From Verticillium longisporum (taxonomy: Eukaryota > Ascomycota > Sordariomycetes > Glomerellales > Plectosphaerellaceae), in the NCBI GenBank assembly GCA_019188255.1, contig JAETXT010000005.1:1426001-1490000 (forward strand): a stretch of 64,000 bases of DNA, read 5' to 3'. A program made the translations under genes and the position numbers. Below, in pieces: positions 23,860 to 35,486 of the stretch. Positions within the stretch are counted from its first letter, which is position 1, and the number at the start of each line of letters is the position of its first letter. The notes beneath the pieces were generated by a model. That model saw nothing but the letters and a program-made list of their open reading frames with translations. It was not told where the DNA came from and ran no database searches.

Positions 23860-26800
23860 ATGGCGTCGTTTTTCCAGCCCGGGTTCAACGACCCTGCCAT
23901 TGAAGGCTGCGAGCGCAGCTCGCGCTTCGAGGTGCTCTGCAACAGCATCTTGCCGGCAGACAGGCGGTTCGCGCAGTGGCATCAGGTCCTCGACGTGACG
24001 GTCGGTGTGACGGCCATTGTCATCCCCATCCTCCTCTTCCTCCTCTACCGAGTAGCGCGGCCCAAGCACGATGCCGCTGCTCGATCCAAGTAGGTCCTCT
24101 CCCATGGGCCAGAGATGGGTCCTCTCCCATGGGCCATCTTGTGATGCACATCTTCTAGGTTCTGGTTACTGACTGACACGACCAGACACGCAAGATACTC
24201 CCGCGATGTCAGCAGGCCAGTATCCGAACACCAAGGCCCGGCGCCGTCGTTCCGGGCCACCAAGACGTTCCGTGTCTTGGATGACTTCACTGACCTCCCC
24301 ATCTCCGGGGACACGCAGCCGTACGACCTCGTCGTCGTGCCGCTGCGCAGCCAAGCCGCGCCGCCGCCCTCCCACGCCCACGGCGGCGGCCTCGCGAGCT
24401 CGGCGTCGTCGCTGCGCTCGAGCCGCAGCGTGCCGGCCAAGATGAGCCTCGCGCGCGTCGACGTCGACAGCTTCAGCGACGAGGACCTCACGTCGCCGCA
24501 GCTCGAAGCGACGGCGGCGCGGCTGCACGAGGCCTACATGGAGCAGACGCTCGCGGGCTTCGCCGTCCGCTGCTCGTCCCACACCGAGGCGGCCAAGGTC
24601 GAGCGGCTGCTCGAGGCCCTGCACGCGCGCAAGCTGCCGGCGCTGCTGCTCTGCCACCACGACTTTGCCGGCCTCGACGCGCTGAGCTTCTTCCACGCCT
24701 CGGGCCTCATCATGGAGGACGCCTGCATCCTGCGCGACGGCACGCGCCGCGACTACTTCATCGCCCGCCGCCTGCGCGACACCATGACCCGCTGCACCGC
24801 CGAGCGCGAGGACCGCCCCGAGTTCTTCGTCGCCTTTCTCGACCAGTGGGACGTGCGGCCGCATCCCTCGGTCGTCAAGCGCGCCGTCAAGATTGCCGAG
24901 CACTTTGGCGCCGTCATTGAGCATGGCCCCTCGGATGTGGCCATGGGCGCCAGCCCCGTCGTCGCCAGCGCGTCTCGCACCATTGGGGGGTTCGAGTATC
25001 TTCGCCGCGCCGAGATCATCCAGGTACGTTCTGTGCTTCACCCTGTTTCTCCTGTGGCTCCTGTTGCTCCTGTTGCTTTGGCCCGTTGCTTGGCCTGTTG
25101 TGAGGGTTCGATTTTGGCTCTGCCCACCGTTCCCTGAATCCCGAGTTCCATTTTCCCTGCTGCATATGCATATGCACCCGACGTTGCATTCTTTCGTCCC
25201 CTCCCCGCACTCCTCTATTTCTGTCTCTAGCCCGGGGCCTTTCTGGCCTTCTGGCTTTCTGGCTTTCTAGCTTTCTGGCTTTCTGGCTTTCTGGCCTCTG
25301 GCTTTCTGGCTTTCTGGCCTCTGGCTTTCTGGCCTCTGGCCTCTGGCCTCTGGCCTTTCGGGGCCTTTCTACGTGGCCATCTGCCACTGTTACCGTCACC
25401 ACGTGCCGTCACCCCTGTCGTGCTTCTCATGCTTTCTCGTCGCATCAGCCTATACCCACTATCACGAAAGCCTGAGCACCGACTGACTTCTCCCTGCAGC
25501 TCCAATCTGTCTGGACCGCCGAGGCCCGCAGGGTTTCGGTGCCCAGGGGTCACGGAAAGGCCACAGAAGCTTCCGACGTGGCCACCCTCCCCCTGGACGA
25601 CCTGAGCACCGTCATGCCCGGCACGGCGGAGCTGCTGCAGGCCAAGGCGCTGCCGCAGGAGCTGAGCCGGATCCAGGACGAGGTGGCCGCCCTCCGCGCG
25701 CCGCCGCGCTACCTCGACGCCCTCGTCGACGGCGACGAGGCCATGGCCGCCGCCGCCGCCCTGTTCTGGGACACGGACCGCGACGGCACCGTGCTGTCGA
25801 GCCGCGGCGCCTTCCCCCTCGGGTCCGAGCCGCGCATCGAGCACCACGATGCCGTCGTCGAGACCCAGGTGCACCTCGCCAAGCTGCGCATGCTGCACAC
25901 GATTGAGGGCGTCGAGGAGCAGGCGCTGCTGGCCTCGCTCAAGGCCCTCGCCGCGCACCCGTCATGCGACCTGCGCGTGCACGACCTCGTCAAGGGCCTC
26001 GTGTCGCGCGACATCCGCGTCTTCAAGGGCCTCGCCACGGGGTTCCGCTGCGCCGAGGGCGAGGCCCTCTTTTGGGGCGTCGCCAAGCGTCGCGGCGCCG
26101 GCGACGCCGAGGACTCGGTCGACATTTTCCTCTCGCAAAAGGCGCCCCAGGACGCCTCGGTCGTGCTGCACACCTGGCTCGCCCACTGCGGACGCCCGCG
26201 CGTCGAGCGCTTCGAGCAGGAGCTTCTGCTCGAGCAGGTCGTCGGCCTCGAGGACGCGAGCGGCTGCGGTCTGCCGACGAGTCTGCGCACCGCCGTCGAC
26301 CGGGCCACGGTCGCCGAGCTCCTCGTGCTGCGCCAGCGGCTGCGGGCGTCGCGCTCTGCTGCGACGAGGGATGAGGAGCCTCATGCCCTGGAAGAGGGCA
26401 TCCAGCGGTACTGCCGGTCGAGTCTCATCGCCGACACAACCAAGACGTTCTGGACCAGCACGTGCGCGCGCAAGGTCCTCGACCGCACCATGTCCATGCG
26501 CGACCTCCTCCGGCTGCGTCTCGAGCACCACACTCGCCAGGGTGCCACCGAGCTGCCTGCCCTTGACGACCTCGAGCGCCTGTATGACATGGTCGATGAG
26601 GCCGTCGAAAAGTCGCTCTTCTATGGCCGTCGCGAGCTCATGAACGTCGTCATCAAGGCTCTCCTCGACTGCTATGAGCCCACGGCCGAGCAGGGCAAGG
26701 CGGTCGACGTCAATGCTGACCTGTTCGCCCTCATCTTCTTCAGCGTTCTCCGTCGCTCTGCTTTCGAGGATGTGTACCTCGAGGCCACCGATCGCTGCCC

Positions 26801-29800
26801 TCTCTTCCTGTCGCAGCCTGACCAGGCGGCCGTCTTCTCGGAGCTCTGGATCCTCGGCTCCCAGTGCGAGAACTACTTTGGCCTGCCTCCGCGGGACATC
26901 GGCGTCGTCATTTACGACCGCTACAACCGGTTCCTCGCCGGGCGGCCGCCCACGGCTGCGGATCGCAAGAACAACGAGATCATGACCATGTACTCGAGCA
27001 CCGACGCCGTGCCGCTGCCCGAGGCCGAGGCGACGGCCGCCACCATCGAGGCCGCCGAGGAGGCGCAGGCTCGCCTGACCCCCCACGAGTGGGTGCAGGT
27101 GTGGAAGAAGCGCATCGCGGCCGCCAGCGCCATGTCCATCTTCTGTCTGCCGGCCATCATCGACGTCCTGCTGCTGACGCTCGTGGGGCGCGGTCTCTTC
27201 ATGACGGCCTTTATGCGGCCCGACCACGTCGAGGCCGCCGGCTACGCGCTGCTCACGTCGCTTCTGCTGACGGCCGGCGTCACGGGCTGGGTCGGCAGCA
27301 CGGGCAACTATTACCTGCCGCACTACGCCTACGACAACATGATCTACTTCCACGTGCAGCGGCTGTCGGGCGGCTTCGTGCTGGCGCTGCTCATCTCCCT
27401 CTGCGGCATCGTCGGCTTTGGCCTGCGCCAGTCGGTGGGCGCCGGCTTCGTCTTCGCCGCCTACCTCCTCAGCGTGTCGACCTACCTCAACCTGCTCGGC
27501 GTCATGAGCACCATGCACCAGAACGGCAGCCCGCTGTCGTCGGGCCGCAACACGTTCCTGCAGACGCTGCCCGTCCTCTTCATCTCGCCCATCCTGTCGA
27601 CCTTTGTCAACGGCCACGACCTCGAGATCTACCTGCCCGTCATGTACGGCTTCCTCCTCGTGTCGCTGTACCGCTACCGGCGCATCTGCTACGAGTGGTC
27701 GACCTGGATGCAGCACGTGCCCGTCCTGTCGGCGCCCGAGATTGAAAAGTGGTACACCGCCAAGATGGACCCCGACGACGACTCGGACGACGAGAAGGGC
27801 GCGCCCAAAAAGTCAAAGGCCGCCGAGGATGCCCAGGCGGCCTTCACGGCCGCCGTCCTCGCCTTCACGCGCCACGGCAAGGCGGCCAAGACGGGCGACG
27901 ACGCGAGCGACCCCCTCGTCGTCCAGGTCGCCAAGGGCCTGCCCTACGTCGACTGGCTCTTCAAAAAGGCCGGCCAGGGCGGCGACATCCCCCCTCTCTT
28001 CACGACGGCCTGGTTCACCAAGCTCGGCGACGCCATCCACCAGCAGCGCCAGCTGTCGCGCGGCCTCAAGGACCACAACGTCATGATTCTCTTCCGCATG
28101 GCGCGCTACGACCTCGGCCAGAACCTCGGCCTCTTCCTCGTCGCGCTGCTCGACCGCTGGATCATGATGGTCATGAGCGCCCGGCGTCCCTACCCGAGCA
28201 TCTACACCGACGACCGCGCCCGCTACGGCTTCTGCTTCACCATCATCTACTTCTGCCTCGGCGCCATGACCCTCGACACGGCCCTCTACAAGTACTGGGG
28301 CGTCCGCGACAAGCTGTCCGAGGAGAAGCTGCGCGACCTCGAGCACGCCAAGCGCGTCGCCGACGAGACCGAGACGCAGCGCAAGGCCGCCCTCGGCAGG
28401 GCCTGGGTCGACATTATGGGCAAGCTGCTCGTCGTCTTTGGCCTCGCCACCCTGTGCCTGTGGCTGCTCGTCGACAGCAAGGAGACGACCATCCTCTACT
28501 ACTGCTACATCTTTGGCTACACCTGCGCCCTCATCTTCCAGTTCAACCGGTGCTTCACCACCAATGTCCGCGTCCACGTCACCATCATCATCTGCTCGGC
28601 CCTCGTCGGCTTCGTCCTCGGCTGCCTGCTCCACGCCCTGCCCCAGACGGCCGGCTTCCTCTACACCGACGTCATCTGCCAGAACCTGGCCGGCGCCCTC
28701 GCCGCCGCCGGCACGTCGCTCTTCACCTGGAAGGACTGGACGGCGGCGCCCGTGCTGGCGGCGTCGCGCGGCGCCGACGCCTACGACGAGCCGTCCGTGA
28801 CCCTGCAGCGCACCATGATGGCGAGCCTCGACGACCAGGCCACGCCGACGCTGTTCGTGGGCGACCTCCCGGCGAGCTTCACCGAGGCGACCGTCAACTT
28901 TGAGGACGGCACCGGCCTCGCCAACAAGATGCACGAGGTGCTGCAGCGGACGGTCGCCGAGCCCAACGAGACGGCGCGCGAGGCGGCGCCGTGGTCGGCC
29001 AACCTGCTCGAGACGGCCCTCGACATGTGGACGTCCGGCCGCCTGACGGCCGCCGTCCTCAGCCGACAGCACTTTCGCGATGCCGGCCTCGACGACTGCC
29101 ACTCGCTGAGCTACACCGACCGCGGCGTCCTCCACGTCGCCGTCTGCTTCACCGGCGAGACGGAGCGCCGCCTGCCCGCGTGGCAGCCCCTGCTGGCCAA
29201 CGTCGTCTGCGAGGCCCTCCTCTACCACGTCGCCGCCACGGAGCTCCGTCTGCCCACGGCCCAGGCCGTCCAGGCCGAGCACATGCTCCACGGCACCACG
29301 GCGCTGTCCAAGAGGCTCGAGTCGGAGCTGTGGCCCGAGCACGCGTCGAGCCTCCTGCTGCTCGCGCGCAAGACCAAGATGAACCTCATGGAGCACCTCT
29401 GCCTCGACGTCGACGTCGACGCGCAGTGGGAGACGATGCCGCCCTCTGTGCGCGAGGCCATCCTCGACCGCATCGACGGCGAGCCGACCGTCATGTCCTC
29501 CGAGCTCGTCGACTGGGCGGCGGCCCACAACGTCCATCTCCAGACGGCCGACTTCCACGTCGCGCTGACGCTCCAGATCCAGGCCGCGTGCCGCGACCGT
29601 CTGCAGCAGATGATGCTGCTGCCGTCGCAGGATCTCGTCCTCGCGGCCCAGGACTCGCCGGCCGAGCTGTACCCCGTCGTCATCCGCCGTGGCAAGAACC
29701 ATCGCGGCCTGTTCCAGGCCATCTGGCGCGGCTTCGTGCGCGTGCCGGCGCTCGTCGTCAAGTGGATCGCCATCATCTCGGGCGCCGGCTCCAACATGGA

Positions 29801-32800
29801 GCGCGAGCTCTTCTACTGCCTGCAGAACGTGCGCTTCCGCGGCCCCCTGCTGCGCGTCATCCTGCTCGTCCTCAAGGCCTGCTGGCTGCTCAAGAACCTC
29901 TGGGTCTACTGGCTCATCGTCTACCACCGCCCCACGCTCGTCAAGCTGACGAGGCTCGCCAAGAAGGGCGCCCGCCGCAAGATTGTCAACAACACCGTCG
30001 TCGTCGAGCTCACGCGCGCCTTCCAGACGGGCTTCGCCTCGGCCGGCGACGAGCATGACGACGACGACGGCATGTCGCTCGCCGTCTACAACGGCCAGCT
30101 CACCGAGGTGCCCGACAAGGGCGCGCCGCTGTTCACGACCAAGTACGACGCCAAGTTCCGCCTCGTCAGCCGCCACGACACGGGCGCCGGCACGGCGACG
30201 TACCACTACGACCCGGCGAGCAGCTCGCGCCGGCCCGAGACCAAGGAGCACGTCCACAAGGACTACCGCAGCGTCGGCTACTACGACAAGTACGGCCGCA
30301 TCGTGCGCGGCACCGTCACCGTCGACGGCGTCGACTTTGCCTTTCAGTACTTTTACAAGTCGAGCCCCAAGGGCAGCGCCGCCATGCTCCACGCGCGCTT
30401 CCGCCTCGCCGGCACCGGCGACTCGCTGTCCATCTACTGGGGCACGCCCGTCGACCGCAACGACATGACCTGGGTGCCGTCCAAGTTCATCGGCCTCATC
30501 GTCAAGAAGATTGCCGGCCGCACCTACACGACCGAGTACGACTACTCGCACCGCCGCGACCCCGTCATCACCACCTTTCTCGAGGAGGACGACGGCCGCC
30601 GCACCGCCCTGACGCACACGCCGGCCCTCTTCGCCAACGAGGCCGTGCTGCTGGCGCTGCCCCGGGACCACGCCTTTGACGCCGACGACCTGCTCGTCTA
30701 CCACAGCCCGCTGCAGATCCGCCAGATGCTCCGCTGCGCCCGGAACAAGATGCCCAGCCTGCTGTCGCGTCTCAACCCCCGCAGCTGGCTCGGCCAGTGG
30801 AACGTCCGCGTCTACAAGCCCGTGCCGACCTGGCGCATCCGCACCGAGCTCTGGGGCAAGTGGCTCAAGACCAACGACCTCGACGCCGTCACGGCCTGCT
30901 GGGTCGACGAGCTCGTGCTGCGCGAGGAGCCGCTGCTCAAGGAGTACTGGCGCGCGCGCGACAGCGGCCGTCTCGAGGATGCGCTCCGCGTCCTCGACGC
31001 CAACGTCGACCAGATCGTCTCGGCCATCGACATTGAGACGGACGTGTCCGAGGTGACGCTGCTGTCCATCAAGACGGCCGACCTCTACGTCATGGGCCTC
31101 GGCAAGGACGCCAACCCCGTGACGACGCGCCCGCAGGACTGCTACAGCGACACCAAGGACCGCATCTCCGTCATCTTCAACGACATTGGCTGCTGGCCCA
31201 TGGCGCCCGGCGGCGTGTCCAACTGCCGCCGCGACCTCGTCAACGGCCACAGCACCATCCGCAACCACGTGCTCGCCGAGTGCGCCAACGACTACGGCGT
31301 GCCGCGCTTCCAGATCGAGAAGAACGTCCAGTCGCTCAAGCTGCTGCCGCTCTGGGGCCTCGACGGCGGCACGGCCAACCACGGCATCATCGACGACCTG
31401 CTCGAGTCCGAGGTGGACGAAAAGGTCGACGACACCGAGGTGCAGCGTGACATTGTCGAGACGTTCATCCCGCTGCTCACGACCTTCGTCAAGGGCGCGC
31501 GCACCAAGCGCCTCTCGCGGTCGCACCTCGTCCGCCTCAGCAACGCCATGCTCTCCATGGCCAAGTACTACGAGCACAAGGACTACACCAAGACGTGGAA
31601 GGCGCCCGAGGTCGAGCAGGCCTGGATCGCCGCCTGGCTGATGCCGTACGACGACGACGCCAACGTCGCGGCGCCGTCCGAGTGCTTCGACATTGCGCGC
31701 CCCAGCATGTTCGATTTCCGCCAGTCGCTCAACATCTACCTCGCCTACTTCTTCATCTTCGCCGTCGGCGTGCCGCAGAGCTGCCCGCGCGTCTTCCAGA
31801 GCACCCACCACGGCATCAGCTCGCTCTTCGGCATGGTCCTCAAGTACCGCCGCGGCGTGACCTTTGGCATCTGGGACCACGCCATCCTCTGGCGCGAGTG
31901 CTGCCTCAACATCTCGCCCGCCCAGTCCGAGCTGCCCGTGTCCGTCCAGTCCATGCTGCTGGCCGGCATCGGCCTGGCCACGCGCCTCGCCTACTTCCAC
32001 ACCGACGTCGTCATGCCGTGCGCCTCCCTCTTCAACCCCATGTGGGAGGCCGAGATTGGCACCGACGGCGCCCGCCTCTGCAGCCGCAACGGCTTCCGCC
32101 GCAAGATCGACCCCATCGTCAACGGCATCTCCAACATGGACGCCTACAACCCCGTCGACAAGATCCGCACCGACACCCCCACCGTCGTCATGCTGTCCAA
32201 CGTCCAGATGATCAAGGGCGTCAAGGCCGCCATCCAGGCCGCCGACATCATCATCAACCGCTTCGGCTTCACCGACTACAAGCTCGTCGTCTACGGCGCC
32301 AAGGACCGCCAGCCGTCCTACGCCCTCGAGATGGAGAAGCTCATCGTCGACGCCAAGCTGGCCAACCACGTCGTGCTCGCCGGCTTCGGCAACTCCAAGG
32401 AGGTCCTCAAGGACGCCTGGCTCTTCATGAACAGCTCCATCTCCGAGGGCCTGCCGCTGGCCATCGGCGAGGCCGCCCTCGCCGGCGTGCCCATCGTCGC
32501 CACCGAGGTCGGCGCCACGGCCCTCGTGCTGACCGACCCCGACAAGACCGACCAGCGCTACGGCGAGGTCGTGCCGCCCAACGACCCCCTCGCCCTCGCC
32601 CGCGCCCAAATCAGCATGCTCGCCATGGTCGGCCCCTGGGCCCGCTTCACCGACCAGGCCGCCCTGCCGCCGGCCGAGCGGTCGCCCGTGCTCCCCGACG
32701 AGATCGCCGCCCACGACGTCGCCTGGCTGACGCGCCGCTTCTACGCCCGCGCCGAAGACCGCCGCAAGCTCGGCCTCCTCTCGCGCCAGGTCGTCCTCCA

Positions 32801-33044
32801 CAGCTTCCACGGCAGCCGCTACCTGCGCGAGCACGAGCAGATGTACTGGATCCAGTGGCACCTCGCCCAGCAGCGCGCCGACCCGGCCCTGCGCGCCCTG
32901 CCCTACACCTTTGGCTGCATGGAGCCGCTGCGCTACGCCGAGAACGACGAGGTCGCCGCCGTCCTCGACGATGCCGTCTCCGAGAGACCGCCAACCATCA
33001 TGCTGACGCCGCGCCGCACGAGCCGCGGCGACTTTGACGTCTAG
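23860..33044 (+). CDS. gtb3: Gtb3-like giant GT4 synthase of GAG
   Basis: Putative polymerase and exporter of galactosaminogalactan at the plasma membrane. Three exons: 23860-24089, 24186-25023 and 25500-33044, giving about 2,870 residues. Introns are 96 bp (24090-24185) and 476 bp (25024-25499); both join frames cleanly. Order: one N-terminal membrane helix (about residues 43-66); a large soluble region; a multispanning block (about residues 900-1430, from 'MSIFCLPAIIDVLLLTLVGRG' onward) and another hydrophobic pair near residue 1815; a beta-rich segment; then a GT4 glycosyltransferase from about residue 2245 ('GCWPMAPGGVSNCRRD') with donor-site motifs near residues 2580-2740 ('TVVMLSNVQMIKG', 'ISEGLPLAIGEAALAGVPIVATEVG', the E-x7-E region). 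The long second intron has a CTGGCTTT-type repeat. Divergent from uge3. Which sugars it joins cannot be read from sequence. Confidence 0.88.
25236..25370 (+). repeat. CTTTCTGG tandem repeat in gtb3 intron 2
   Basis: More than a dozen copies of 8-bp GGCTTTCT and 7-bp GGCCTCT units sit in the middle of the 476-bp intron. They explain its unusual length for a fungal intron, and the pyrimidine-rich character may mimic or mask the 3' splice-site region. Confidence 0.92.
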
Positions 33045-33638
33045 TGCTCTTCTTTTCTTTGTCCATCGTGTCCATAGCTTTTTTGGTCTCTTCCTGTTTC
33101 CGTGCAAGAGCGATGCATCAGCTTCTTCCATACCCGCTGTCCGCGCAGCGTCTTTGGTGTCTGTCTGCATTATATACATGCTGCGATTTTGCTTTTTGGC
33201 GTCCAAACATACAGGAGGAGACGAGAATACCCAAGATTGGTACGCACAAGCGTTAGCCCGGCATAATGAGTAGTATTTAATAACACTTACATCTGCATCT
33301 GATTCCTGCGTGCCTGCATCTGACCTGGACATTTGTTTTGTTATGACTTGTTGCTATGCCCCGTCAACATGGCCTGCTATTCGAAGGTGTTGATTGAGAG
33401 AAAAGACAACTCACCTCTAGTGAGCCGCTGTATTCAGTGATGATATCATTGCTCGTCAACACGGGATCCCGAGCTTGTCCGGCTACACACCGAACAGGCG
33501 AAGCAACACGCCAATCTGCAACACAGTAAGACCACGTCTTCATGACCTCACACCACGCAATACCGCACAGGCTCTATCAATCATTACGCATTAAGGTCTA
33601 CTTTTAATCATGCTACCAAGAGCCAACGTCACCGCCGC
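33045..33638. other. Convergent intergenic region gtb3/MFS
   Basis: A 594-bp gap between two stop codons facing each other. It becomes AT-richer to the right, as expected for 3' untranslated regions. No ORF of note. Confidence 0.7.
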
Positions 33639-35486
33639 TCAACGAATAACGGCATCCTCGTCCCGGCGCACAACCGTCTTGTCCTCGGCCAGCGTCTGCT
33701 CGTCAGTGAGGTGGGGATTGCGCAGGCACGCCGCAAAGGCGATCAGCGGCACGCAGAGGCAGATGCCCGTGATGCAGAGGAGGCGCTGGATGTGCTGGTA
33801 CGAGGCGATAATCTCGGTGCGCACGGGGGTGCCGACGGGGTACTCGGCCAGCACGGTGAAGGGGTCGGCGTAGATGGTCTGGGCGAGCGTCTCGTTGCCA
33901 AACTGGGCCAACCTCTTGTTCAGCTCAGAGGGAAGCAGCTGGGTCCAGAAGGAGCCGGACACGGTGTTGCCAAAGGCGGAACCAATGTTATAGGTTGCGA
34001 GGTAGAGACCCGTCATGACGGCGAGGTTCTCGTGGTCCAGAGCCGTCTGCAGCGAGGCCTGTGCCGGATAGGGGAACATGCCGCCGGCGATGCCGAGGAG
34101 GACCTGGGCGCCAATGACGCCAGACGCCTGCGCGTCCGAGGGCGAGCCGCGGAAGTGGATGAGGAGGCCAAAAGCGACGAGGAAGAGCACGGTGCCGGCG
34201 ACGATGAAGACTTTGAGGCGGCGGACCTTGAAGACGATGAAGCCGAGGATGAAGCCGGTGATGACCGAGACGAACGAGTAGAGCGACGTGATGCGCGTCG
34301 CGGCCGTGATGGACATGTCAAAGGCGACAATCAGCACGGTATACAGGTAGTTGCCCTGCATGTACCAGGCAAAGTTGAGGAACAGGGCGATTCCGAGGGC
34401 GCCCCAGACGCCGCGGTCGCGCATCAGGCGGAAGGGGACCAGAGGGTGCGGCGTGCGCATCTGCCACACGACAAAGACGGGGATGCAGAGGACGCCAATG
34501 ACGAGAGGCGCGATGACCTTGGCCTGGGACCACTGCGACTCGAAGCCGCCGGCAATGGTCAGCGGCACGAGGATCAGGGCGAAGACGGCGATCAGGAGGA
34601 TGATGCCGATGACGTCGAGGCGCCAGAAGAGGTCGACCATGCCGGCCTTGAAGCCGAGAATCTGGAACGACGTCTTGTACTGGTCGAGAAGGCCCATGCG
34701 GCGGGCGCGACGACCGACAATGGCGAGCGAGACGATGAGGGGCACGGCGCAAAAGGGGTAAATGATGCACCACATGCCGATGCCCCAGCGCCAGCTCAGG
34801 CTGCCGAGAAGGACAGGCTCCGAAATGTCGCCGCTGACCCACGTGTTGATGATGAAGGGGGTCGCGGGGATGTAGCTGAAGAGAAGACGCGAGCGGGTCG
34901 AGGTGATGTCGGCAATGATGACCATGACGAGCAGCATGATCATGGTGTAGCCAATCTGGTAGATGACGGCGCCGGCCGCGAACGTCTCGACATCGTTGGA
35001 CACGGTCTCGACGATGGTGCCGACGACGTAGAACACGACAGACAGGCAGACGAGCTCGACACGACCGAAGACGTCGGCAATCTTGGCGGCCGTGGGCTGG
35101 GCCGCAGCGGCGATGACGGAGCGCAGGACGTTGACAGTGGCGAGCAGCGAGTGCGTGCGGAAAGAGGCGGTCGCGTAAGGCTGGTAGGCGTACCGAAGGG
35201 TGCCGTCGAGGCCGTAGGCGTAGGCGACGAGGAAGACGCCGAAGAAGATGAAGAGACGATCGGTGCGGGTCATGACGCTGGAGATGGCCTCCATGCGGGC
35301 GACACCGTACGACTTTTCATCGAGGCTCTTGGGGGGCACGACACCACCGGGGCCGGAGGCCAGGACATTCTTGTCAAAGGGCGGCTGGGCGTGGATGTTG
35401 CCCTTCTCGTCGGCCTCGTGGGAGCCCGAGTTCGAGTTGGAGCGTGCGGGCGACGCAGGCGCCGCAGGATTCGATTTTTCGGTCAT
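33639..35486 (-). CDS. MFS siderophore iron transporter (SIT/ARN type)
   Basis: Predicted proton-coupled importer of ferric siderophores at the plasma membrane. Single exon, 615 residues, the usual length of the fungal SIT family. Residues 1-70 are a cytosolic Ser/Pro/Gly-rich tail. Around residue 77 '[24 protein letters not shown]' opens the first helix, then '[11 protein letters not shown]' as in Arn/Mir proteins. About 14 hydrophobic helices follow, with '[14 protein letters not shown]' standing for the MFS loop motif. The long external loop before the last helix contains '[17 protein letters not shown]', also typical of siderophore transporters. It faces gtb3 tail to tail. No siderophore synthetase is visible in the window, so the substrate is unknown. 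It may be an ordinary neighbour of the GAG cluster rather than part of it. Confidence 0.88.
   Translation of the reverse strand: MTEKSNPAAPASPARSNSNSGSHEADEKGNIHAQPPFDKNVLASGPGGVVPPKSLDEKSYGVARMEAISSVMTRTDRLFIFFGVFLVAYAYGLDGTLRYAYQPYATASFRTHSLLATVNVLRSVIAAAAQPTAAKIADVFGRVELVCLSVVFYVVGTIVETVSNDVETFAAGAVIYQIGYTMIMLLVMVIIADITSTRSRLLFSYIPATPFIINTWVSGDISEPVLLGSLSWRWGIGMWCIIYPFCAVPLIVSLAIVGRRARRMGLLDQYKTSFQILGFKAGMVDLFWRLDVIGIILLIAVFALILVPLTIAGGFESQWSQAKVIAPLVIGVLCIPVFVVWQMRTPHPLVPFRLMRDRGVWGALGIALFLNFAWYMQGNYLYTVLIVAFDMSITAATRITSLYSFVSVITGFILGFIVFKVRRLKVFIVAGTVLFLVAFGLLIHFRGSPSDAQASGVIGAQVLLGIAGGMFPYPAQASLQTALDHENLAVMTGLYLATYNIGSAFGNTVSGSFWTQLLPSELNKRLAQFGNETLAQTIYADPFTVLAEYPVGTPVRTEIIASYQHIQRLLCITGICLCVPLIAFAACLRNPHLTDEQTLAEDKTVVRRDEDAVIR

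Noticed and set aside
27813..33332. An 1,839-codon open frame on the minus strand opposite gtb3
   Set aside because: It is a shadow of the GC-rich codon pattern of gtb3; its translation is Val/Ala/Gly/Asp-rich without domains, while the plus strand has clear membrane and GT4 motifs.
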